Assembly: GCA_902519945.1 (NCBI GenBank)
Contig: CABYLY010000003.1
Location: 1 to 64,000, forward strand
Origin: an uncultured Pelagibacteraceae bacterium
GTDB taxonomy: Bacteria > Pseudomonadota > Alphaproteobacteria > Pelagibacterales > Pelagibacteraceae
Direction of reading: 5' to 3'
Length of the DNA stretch: 64,000 bases
Every line of letters starts with the position of its first letter. The first letter of the stretch is position 1. This document shows positions 56,695-64,000 of the stretch, piece by piece. The position numbers and the translations under genes were made by a program. The notes beneath the pieces were generated by a model, which saw only the letters and a list, made by a program, of their open reading frames with translations, was not told the DNA's origin and did not search any database.

Positions 56695-57243
56695 GTGATT
56701 AAAATAGGAAACATAAAATCAATTTTATTGATAATTTTTTTATTCTTAATTACAAACTGCTCAAAAAATAGTGATATGAAACCAGAAGATTTCAAAGGAA
56801 AAGAACCAAGACTGATAATAGAAAATTACTTATCAGGAAATGTAAAAGCTTGGGGAATTCTTCAAAATAGATCTGGAAAAGTCACAAGACAGTTTTCAGC
56901 AGATTTAGATGGCAAGTGGGATGGTAAACAGTTAATCCTTGATGAAAAATTTAATTGGGATGATGGTGAAGTACAAACCAGACAATGGCAAATCACTAAA
57001 ATTGATGAAAATAATTATGAAGGTACCGCTGGAGATGTAGTTGGTAAAGCCAGAGGTTACTCATATGGTCCAGCTTTTAAGTTTGAGTATGTTTTGTTAG
57101 TCCCAGTAAAAGGTAAAGAAATCAAAATAACTTTTGATGACTGGATTTTTAAACAGGATGATCGAGTAGCTATTAATAGAGCCACGATGACAAAGTTTGG
57201 TATCAAAGTAGCAGAACTAACGGTCGTGTTTGTAAAAGATTAA
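56695..57243 (+). CDS. DUF3833-family lipoprotein
   Basis: GTG start after SD CAGGAGG; lipobox LITNCSK; IIENYLSGNVKAWGILQNRSGKVTRQFSADLDGKWDG. Confidence 0.85.
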   Translation: MIKIGNIKSILLIIFLFLITNCSKNSDMKPEDFKGKEPRLIIENYLSGNVKAWGILQNRSGKVTRQFSADLDGKWDGKQLILDEKFNWDDGEVQTRQWQITKIDENNYEGTAGDVVGKARGYSYGPAFKFEYVLLVPVKGKEIKITFDDWIFKQDDRVAINRATMTKFGIKVAELTVVFVKD

Positions 57244-58001
57244 TTCTTTTTCTGATATTTTGTCATTTTTCCAACTAAAGCAAAATAAATTTTACTTGGA
57301 AGAAAACTTAAGATTTTAAGAGTGATAGTTAATGATTTTGGAAAATGAATTTCAAAAGCTTTTTTGTTAATTAAACCGTCATATATTTTATCAGCAGCAT
57401 ATTCTGTAGTTTTTAAAAAAGGCATTTTAAAATCATTTTTGTCTGTCATAGGAGTTTTGATAAAACCTGGTGATACCAAACATACTCGGACATTCGATCG
57501 TCCAAAATCAAAATATAAACTTTCAGCTAAATTATTTAGCGCAGATTTTGAGGGACCATATCCTGTTGAATTTGGTAAACCTCTATAGCCTGCAATTGAG
57601 GAAACAATAGTTATAGTTCCACTTTTTTTATTTTTAAAATATTCTTCGACTGCTTTAATACTATTTAATGTTCCAAAAAAATTAATTTTGAATACTTCCT
57701 CAATTTGCTCTACATCAATATCCTTTTCTTTTTTTGGATCCCATGTGCCAGTTGAAAAAAAACAAATATCTATATTTTCAAATTTATTTTTAATTTTTTC
57801 AAAAACCTCTTTACATTTTGATTTGTCAGTCACATCTAAAGGGAAAGAACTTATATTTTCATGATTATCTGAAATTTCATTTAAAAGGTTTTCACGTCTT
57901 GCTGAAACAGCAACATTCCACCCTTCGTTAGCAAATTTTATTGCCAAAGCTTTACCAATACCAGTGCTTCCACCAGTGATCCAAATTGTTTTTTTATTCA
58001 T
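57240..58001 (-). CDS. Short-chain dehydrogenase/reductase
   Basis: TIWITGGSTGIGKALAIKFA, IVSSIAGYRGLPNSTGYGPSKSALNNLAESL. Confidence 0.93.
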   Translation of the reverse strand: MNKKTIWITGGSTGIGKALAIKFANEGWNVAVSARRENLLNEISDNHENISSFPLDVTDKSKCKEVFEKIKNKFENIDICFFSTGTWDPKKEKDIDVEQIEEVFKINFFGTLNSIKAVEEYFKNKKSGTITIVSSIAGYRGLPNSTGYGPSKSALNNLAESLYFDFGRSNVRVCLVSPGFIKTPMTDKNDFKMPFLKTTEYAADKIYDGLINKKAFEIHFPKSLTITLKILSFLPSKIYFALVGKMTKYQKKN

Positions 58002-58024
58002 TATTTAAGATGTATAATACCAAT

Positions 58025-58492
58025 ATGTTAAAAAATAAATTTTTATCATTATTACTTTTTTTTATCATTACATTTTCAGCCTCATTTATTGGTAGTTTAG
58101 TGACAATTAGCCTTAAAGAGCCGTGGTATTCACAATTAATAAAATCAAAATTTAATCCACCAGAGTGGATATTTGCCCCTGTTTGGACAACACTTTATTT
58201 AATGATGACATTAGCCATATGGTTTTTTTGGCATAGTAAAAATAGGGATATGAATACGATTTATATTTATTTTATCCATATTATTTTTAATACAACTTGG
58301 AGTATCGTTTTTTTTGGATTGCACCAAATATTTTTAGCTTTAATTGTTTTAATAATTTTAATTGGTTTAATAATTACTTTGATAATAAGATATAAACGTG
58401 TCAATTTTGTAAGTTATTACCTTATGATTCCCTATTTACTTTGGTGTTGCTATGCATTATTTCTGAATATTAACTTACTAATTTTAAATTAA
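58025..58492 (+). CDS. tspO: TspO/MBR-family membrane protein
   Basis: SLKEPWYSQLIKSKFNPPEWIFAPVWTTLYLMMTLAIWFFW, five TM segments. Confidence 0.9.
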   Translation: MLKNKFLSLLLFFIITFSASFIGSLVTISLKEPWYSQLIKSKFNPPEWIFAPVWTTLYLMMTLAIWFFWHSKNRDMNTIYIYFIHIIFNTTWSIVFFGLHQIFLALIVLIILIGLIITLIIRYKRVNFVSYYLMIPYLLWCCYALFLNINLLILN

Positions 58493-59595
58493 TGGATGAT
58501 GTTGTAATAGTTGGTGGTGGGATAATAGGAGCCGCAACTGCTTACTTTTTGTCAAAAGAGGGCAGAAAAGTTAAAGTTATAGAAAAAGATCCAACTTATA
58601 AAACAGCTTCTTTTCCCTTGTCTTTAGGTGGATTTAGAAGACAATTTTTTCAAAAAGAAAATATTTTACTAGGAAAATTTGCTAGAGAATTTATTTTTCA
58701 AATTCCTGATTTATTAAAAACTGAAAAAAATCCTAATCCAACTGCTAGTATGGTCACTAATGGGTATCTATTAATGTTTGGACCTGAGCACGCAGAGGAA
58801 CAATATAAAGCATTAGAAAATCATAAAGCGTGCGATGCAGGAACAAAAAATATCAAAGGTTCTGAGTTAAATAAATTTTTTCCTTATATTAATTGTGAGG
58901 GTATTGAAACAGCTACGTTTACTGATAATCAAAGTGAGGGATGGATTGATCCTTTTATGTTTCATAGTGCATTAAAAAGTAAAGCTATTGATCTTGGTGC
59001 AGAGTTTGTAAAAGGTGAGGTGAAATCACTTTCTGAAATAAGTGCCAAAACAATTATTTCAGCTGCTGGTTGCTGGACTAAAGAACTTTTGGAAGATATT
59101 CCTGTTGAACCTCAAAAACACACTGTCTTTAGAGTTAAATGTCCAAAACATATTCCAGAAATGCCATTAACTGGAGATTTGACCACTGGAGTTTATTGGA
59201 GACCTGAAGGTAAAGAATATTTAGCAGGTTCACCAAAATCAATTTTTGATGCTGAAGACCTTGAGCCGGCATGGGATGATTTTGAGGAACTTGTTTGGCC
59301 AGCATTAGCTAAAAGAATACCTGCAATGGAAGAATTAAAATTAACTGGAGGTTGGGCAGGATATTATGATTGTAATCGACTAGATAATAATGCGGTTGTT
59401 GGAAAACATCCGAAATTTGAAAATGTTTATTTGGCAACAGGTTTTACTGGAAGAGGGCTAATGCAAGCCCCAGGCATTGGTAGAGCATTAACAGAATTGA
59501 TTACAACTGGAGCTTATCAATCAATTGATATCTCGAACATGGCTGTTGAAAGAGTTTTGGGAAAACAAGCCAGACACGAACCATATGTCCTTTAA
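58492..59595 (+). CDS. FAD-dependent oxidoreductase (DAO family)
   Basis: VVIVGGGIIGAATAYFLSKEGRKVKVIEKD, WAGYYDCNRLDNNAVVGKHPKFENVYLATGFTGRGLMQAPGIGRALTELI. Confidence 0.88.
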   Translation: MDDVVIVGGGIIGAATAYFLSKEGRKVKVIEKDPTYKTASFPLSLGGFRRQFFQKENILLGKFAREFIFQIPDLLKTEKNPNPTASMVTNGYLLMFGPEHAEEQYKALENHKACDAGTKNIKGSELNKFFPYINCEGIETATFTDNQSEGWIDPFMFHSALKSKAIDLGAEFVKGEVKSLSEISAKTIISAAGCWTKELLEDIPVEPQKHTVFRVKCPKHIPEMPLTGDLTTGVYWRPEGKEYLAGSPKSIFDAEDLEPAWDDFEELVWPALAKRIPAMEELKLTGGWAGYYDCNRLDNNAVVGKHPKFENVYLATGFTGRGLMQAPGIGRALTELITTGAYQSIDISNMAVERVLGKQARHEPYVL

Positions 59596-61047
59596 TTAGG
59601 TTCCACAAAAAGTTTGATAATTTTCATCTGATTGAGAGGGTATTTGATATTCAGTGATATGTTTTTGATCAGTATAAGGACTACTTAAAATTTTTAAAAA
59701 ATTATTTATTGGTTCGAAATTCCCTTGATTTGCTTTTTTTAAGGCATCTTCGACAATGTGATTTCTTGGAATTACAAGAGGGTTAACACTTCTCATTAAG
59801 TTTATGTATTTTTCTGAAGAACTATTTTGACTTAATCTTTCCTGCCATCTTTTTTTCCAGTTACTAAATTCATTATTCTCGTAAACAATATCGTTTTGGG
59901 TTTGAAAATTCATTAAATGGCAAAATGTATTTGTATAATCAACTTTATTCTTGTGCATCCAAGTAAGTAAGTCTAAAATTAAAAACTTATCTTTCTCATC
60001 CTCATCAGCTAAGCCTATCTTATTTCTCATCATGCCCAACCATTTTTCCTCATATTTTTTTTCAAAAGTATCAATTACTTCAGTTGCTAATTTAATAGCT
60101 TTATCTTGATCTCCATTTATCAAGGGTATCAAACACTCAGCAAACCTTGAAAGATTCCATTTTGTTATGATTGGCTGATTACAATAAGCATATCTTCCCA
60201 ACTTATCAATCGAGCTAAATACTGTTTTTGGATCATAAATATCCATAAATGCACATGGCCCGTAATCAATAGTCTCTCCAGCAATACTCATATTATCAGT
60301 ATTCATTACGCCATGAATAAAACCAACCCTCATCCAGTTTACAACTAGTTCAATTTGTTTATTTAAAACAACATTTAAAAGATCTAAGGCTTGATTTTTT
60401 GAACTTTCAATCTCTGGATAATGTCTTTTGATTACATATTCAAATAACATCTCTAACTCACCTTTTTTATTTCTTGCAGCAATATACTGAAAAGTTCCAA
60501 CTCTAATATGGCTTGATGCTACTCTCGTGAGTATGGCACCTTCTAATTGGGTCTCTCTAATCACTTTTTCACCAGTTTTTGCAACTGCTAAACTTCTTGT
60601 CGTTGGTATGTTTAAGAAATGCATCGACTCACTAATTATATATTCCCTCAACATGGGTCCTAAAGCTGCTCTTCCGTCCCCGTTTCTTGAAAAAGCAGTT
60701 TTTCCTGAGCCTTTAAATTGAATATCATATCTGTGATTACTTTTAGATATGTGTTCTCCAATTAGAACTGCTCTTCCATCACCAAGCATTGTAAAATGTC
60801 CAAATTGATGACCTGCATAAGCTTGAGCTATTGACCTAGAATTATTTGGTAATTCATTACCAGAAAATAGAGCTGATAATTTAGCTTGATCCAAACCTGA
60901 AAAGTCCAAATTAAGATCTTCAGCTAAGGATTTATTAAGCATAACTAGTTCAGGATTTTTAACTTTTACTGGATTAATTTTTTCTCTAAATGGGTCTGGC
61001 AATCTGGAATAAGTATTATCAAAATTCCAATTAATATTATTCTTCAT
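59596..61047 (-). CDS. selO: SelO/YdiU-family pseudokinase (protein adenylyltransferase)
   Basis: QAYAGHQFGHFTMLGDGRAVLIGEHI, RNGDGRAALGPMLREYIISESMHFLNIPTTRSLAV, HGVMNTDNMSIAGETIDYGPCAFMD. Confidence 0.94.
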   Translation of the reverse strand: MKNNINWNFDNTYSRLPDPFREKINPVKVKNPELVMLNKSLAEDLNLDFSGLDQAKLSALFSGNELPNNSRSIAQAYAGHQFGHFTMLGDGRAVLIGEHISKSNHRYDIQFKGSGKTAFSRNGDGRAALGPMLREYIISESMHFLNIPTTRSLAVAKTGEKVIRETQLEGAILTRVASSHIRVGTFQYIAARNKKGELEMLFEYVIKRHYPEIESSKNQALDLLNVVLNKQIELVVNWMRVGFIHGVMNTDNMSIAGETIDYGPCAFMDIYDPKTVFSSIDKLGRYAYCNQPIITKWNLSRFAECLIPLINGDQDKAIKLATEVIDTFEKKYEEKWLGMMRNKIGLADEDEKDKFLILDLLTWMHKNKVDYTNTFCHLMNFQTQNDIVYENNEFSNWKKRWQERLSQNSSSEKYINLMRSVNPLVIPRNHIVEDALKKANQGNFEPINNFLKILSSPYTDQKHITEYQIPSQSDENYQTFCGT

Positions 61048-61053
61048 TAAATC

Positions 61054-61635
61054 CTACATTTTCCAAATTCTGTTTAAAACTTCTTCCCTTCGACAAGCTT
61101 TTTTATATTTTAAATAATTTAACAAATATTCTTTATAGTAGTTTTGATGACGATTCTCTGCAATATAAAATTTTTCAAATTTTCTTACATAGGTAACAAT
61201 TTTTTTATTAAATTGTTTTTCTAATTTTTTAATGTCTTTTTCAATTAAGTCTTTTTCCTTCTCGTTTGTGAAAAATGCTACAGATCTATAGCTATAACCC
61301 TTGTCACAGAATTGTCCGAAAGAGTCAAATGGATCTATATTTTTCCAAAAATTTTCTAGTAACTTCTCAAAAGATATTAAATTTTTATCATAAATCACTT
61401 CTATAACTTCAAAATGACCAGTGTTACCATAAGTAACTTCCTTATATGTTGGATTTTCAGTTTTTCCACCTGAGTATCCTGAAATCACTTCTTCAACACC
61501 ACTCAGTTTTTCAAAAGACTCCTCCATGCACCAAAAACATCCACCTGCAAAATATGCTTTATTCTTTTCTGTTGCCAATACAGAGCTAGAAATTATTAAA
61601 CTTAATAATATAAATATGAAAGATCTCATTATCAT
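61054..61635 (-). CDS. msrA: Peptide methionine sulfoxide reductase MsrA with signal peptide
   Basis: KAYFAGGCFWCMEESFEKLSGVEEVISGYSGGKTENPTYKEV. Confidence 0.95.
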   Translation of the reverse strand: MIMRSFIFILLSLIISSSVLATEKNKAYFAGGCFWCMEESFEKLSGVEEVISGYSGGKTENPTYKEVTYGNTGHFEVIEVIYDKNLISFEKLLENFWKNIDPFDSFGQFCDKGYSYRSVAFFTNEKEKDLIEKDIKKLEKQFNKKIVTYVRKFEKFYIAENRHQNYYKEYLLNYLKYKKACRREEVLNRIWKM

Positions 61636-61671
61636 GAGACTTATACAAAAAAGACAGATTGAGTCTATATC

Positions 61672-61707
61672 ATTAAAGGTAGCTACTTAAAGTAGCTTAC
61701 CTTTAAT
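61672..61707 (-). terminator. Hairpin between formate dehydrogenase gene and msrA
   Basis: ATTAAAGGTA-GCTACT-taa-AGTAGC-t-TACCTTTAAT, 16 bp with one bulge, no T-tract on the minus side. Confidence 0.55.
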
Positions 61708-61721
61708 AATTTAAGAATTTT

Positions 61722-62921
61722 TTATTTTTTCTTATATTTAGCTGCTTCCTCAGAACCACCAGTAGCAGATCCTTTACTGTAAGAGTGAGCACCCATTCCA
61801 GCTAATTGTCCATCTTTTACAATTAAATACTGGTTTCTTATTTCTTTACCTTCAAAAAAACACTCCAAAATTTCTCTTACACCATCTGCATATCTTGCTT
61901 GAGCAGATAAAGATGTTCCTGATGTATGTGGTGTCATCCCGTGATTAGGCATACTTCTCCAGATGTGATCATTCGGAGCTGGCTGAGGAAACCAAACATC
62001 ACCGGCATAACCACTTAGTTGTCCACTTTTTAATGCTTTTGCAATTGCTTCACGATTGCAAATTTTTCCTCTTGCTGTGTTAACAATGTATGCACCTTTT
62101 TTCATTTTACTAATCATTGCATCATCAAATAAATTTTCAGTTTCTGGATGAAGTGGACAATTTATTGTCACTACATCACAAACTTTAACCATTGACTCTA
62201 CAGATTCATGAAATGTAAGATTAAGTTCTTTTTCAACAGCATCAGGTAATTTGTGTCTGTCAAAGTAATGTAAATGAACGTCAAAAGGTTTCATTTTTCT
62301 TAACGCATCAAGTCCAATTCGACCTGCAGCTACTGTTCCTATATGCATACCTTCTACATCATATGATCTTTGCACTGCATCTGCGATATTCCAACCACCC
62401 TCATTAACAATTCTATGTTGGTTATGGTAATCTCTTACCATAGAAACAATCATCATCACTATATGTTCAGCAACAGATCTTGAGTTACAGAATGTTACCT
62501 CTACAACATCAATTTTATTATCCATTGCAGCTTGTAAATCGACATGGTCTGATCCTATCCCTGCTGTAATTGCCATTTTCAAATTTTTAGCTTTAGCTAT
62601 TCTCTCTTTTGTTAAATAATATGGGAAAAATGGTTGTGAAATCACAATATCAGCATCTACAATATGTTTATCAGCTTCACATCCGTCACCATCTTTACTA
62701 TTTGTAACAACAAATTCATGGCCATTACTCTCTAAGAATTTTCTTAATCCCAATCCTCCTGAAACACAGCCTAGTAACTCACCAGGCGTGAAGTCTCTAC
62801 CTTTAGGTGAAGGTAATGTCATTCCATCAGGATACTTATCTAATTTTGGTAAATCTCCCAAAGGATATGATTTTGGCATACCTCCTTTAGGGTCATCGTA
62901 TAATACACACAATATCTTCAT
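61722..62921 (-). CDS. fdh: NAD-dependent formate dehydrogenase (D-2-hydroxyacid dehydrogenase family)
   Basis: ISQPFFPYYLTKERIAKAKNLKMAITAGIGSDHVDLQAA, EVTFCNSRSVAEHIVMMIL-like, GDVWFPQPAPNDHIWRSMPNHGMTPHTSGTSLSAQARYA. Confidence 0.94.
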   Translation of the reverse strand: MKILCVLYDDPKGGMPKSYPLGDLPKLDKYPDGMTLPSPKGRDFTPGELLGCVSGGLGLRKFLESNGHEFVVTNSKDGDGCEADKHIVDADIVISQPFFPYYLTKERIAKAKNLKMAITAGIGSDHVDLQAAMDNKIDVVEVTFCNSRSVAEHIVMMIVSMVRDYHNQHRIVNEGGWNIADAVQRSYDVEGMHIGTVAAGRIGLDALRKMKPFDVHLHYFDRHKLPDAVEKELNLTFHESVESMVKVCDVVTINCPLHPETENLFDDAMISKMKKGAYIVNTARGKICNREAIAKALKSGQLSGYAGDVWFPQPAPNDHIWRSMPNHGMTPHTSGTSLSAQARYADGVREILECFFEGKEIRNQYLIVKDGQLAGMGAHSYSKGSATGGSEEAAKYKKK

Positions 62922-62995
62922 TTACTCTCCTATGTAATTAAAAGTGTTAATTTTAAAACGCATCTAACATTATTTTTAAGGCTCAAGCAAATAAA

Positions 62996-63460
62996 TTATT
63001 TCTTAGCAGGATACGTTTTTTTGAGAATAAATCGATTAATTGCAATAGCAGAAATAATAATTATTAAAGACCCGCTTATAACAGGACTCAATAAGTAATC
63101 AAAAGAGACGCTACCAATTATGACTATAATGGGATTTCCACCTGCAGGAGGATGGGTTACATTTAATAAAATCATAAAACCAACACCAAACCCAACTGCT
63201 AAAGGAATAATAATATAAATTGGAAATGGAACAAAATTTAAAAAGATTAACCCGATAGTGGTTGTTATGAAATGACCAAAAAAAACGTTCTTTGGTTGAG
63301 CGAAAGGACTCTCAGGATATCCATAAAGAAGAACCATTGATGAGCCAAAAGAAGCTAATAAAAATACACCATACACAGTTTTATAAGTTAACAAAGTTAA
63401 TATACTGATAGTAATAAACGAAAATAAACCAGCTAAAAAAGACTTCTTCAAATTTGTCAT
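62996..63460 (-). CDS. HPP-family membrane protein
   Basis: ASFGSSMVLLYGYPESPFAQPKNVFFGHFITTTIGLIFL, NVTHPPAGGNPIIVI. Confidence 0.9.
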   Translation of the reverse strand: MTNLKKSFLAGLFSFITISILTLLTYKTVYGVFLLASFGSSMVLLYGYPESPFAQPKNVFFGHFITTTIGLIFLNFVPFPIYIIIPLAVGFGVGFMILLNVTHPPAGGNPIIVIIGSVSFDYLLSPVISGSLIIIISAIAINRFILKKTYPAKK

Positions 63461-63865
63461 TTAAATTTTACTCACTAGTATCTTCTTTAAAGCTCTAAAT
63501 GGAAGTAATATACAGTCTTTTCTCGAAAGGTTTTTTTGTTTGAATAGTTTTTTGAAAGACGAGCACTTATTTTTAGAATTTTTATTATTTCCTTTAAGAT
63601 ATAATTCTACCTCATCACAAAGTTTATTAATTTTCATTTTTTTTTGATTAATTGACATTTTAGAAAGTAAACTTGCAGATGCTTGACAATAAATACAAGC
63701 ATTTCCTTGATAACCAAAATCAACAATTTTATCTTTTTTTATTATTAATTTAATCTGTATTTCATCCCCACACATTGAATTTTTTAGCTTTGAAAAGTGG
63801 GTATGATTTGTAATATTTTTATTATTTTCAGTGAAAGATGCAATTTTTAGTATTTCTAAGTCCAT
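63461..63865 (-). CDS. sufU: SufU/NifU-like Fe-S scaffold protein
   Basis: MCGDEIQIKLIIKKDKIVDFGYQGNACIYCQASASLLSKM, SRKDCILLPFRALKKIL. Confidence 0.85.
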   Translation of the reverse strand: MDLEILKIASFTENNKNITNHTHFSKLKNSMCGDEIQIKLIIKKDKIVDFGYQGNACIYCQASASLLSKMSINQKKMKINKLCDEVELYLKGNNKNSKNKCSSFKKLFKQKNLSRKDCILLPFRALKKILVSKI

Positions 63866-64000
63866 TAAAATCTTTAATTAATCTAATTAACTTACAACCT
63901 ATCATACAACTGAAGAGAGTAAAATATATTCTATTTTATCTGATCAAAAATATGGATCATACCTCAAGTTTTTTTTCAAATTTAACTGAATAATTTATTT

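Noticed and set aside
63866-64000. Possible gene start ATGGATCATACC near the right edge
   Set aside because: Frame stops after about 13 codons; probably intergenic sequence upstream of the SufU-like gene

Overview
AT-rich, very gene-dense bacterial chromosome segment. Gene content and order (proteorhodopsin followed by ferredoxin and an FAD reductase, tandem glycine riboswitch upstream of gcvTHP, TRAP transporter) look like a SAR11/Pelagibacterales (streamlined marine Alphaproteobacteria) genome; this taxonomic call is inference. I found about 53 protein-coding genes, one tRNA-Leu(GAG), a tandem glycine riboswitch, several hairpins and two candidate SOS/LexA boxes. I saw no rRNA, CRISPR array, insertion sequence or prophage. 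Main second-look items: (1) two small-protein genes missing from the ORF track, chained to the end of a dksA-like gene by overlapping stop/start codons, the last ending back-to-back (TAATTA) with the convergent GST gene; (2) a recurring convergent-gene architecture in which opposing genes share a TTAA double stop or abut as TAATTA, leaving no room for terminators; (3) a GTTC-N7-GTTC SOS box touching the umuD start codon, with a near match upstream of recA; (4) an IMP dehydrogenase lacking its CBS domains; (5) a glycine riboswitch whose P1 strand runs into the gcvT start codon; (6) a proteorhodopsin with Gln at the spectral-tuning site, a structured leader, and a following terminator that seems to contain the ferredoxin promoter; (7) a FAD oxidase/DUF1365/Cfa-like/DUF3833/SDR/TspO cluster just downstream of gcvP. 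All calls come from reading the sequence; no searches were run.
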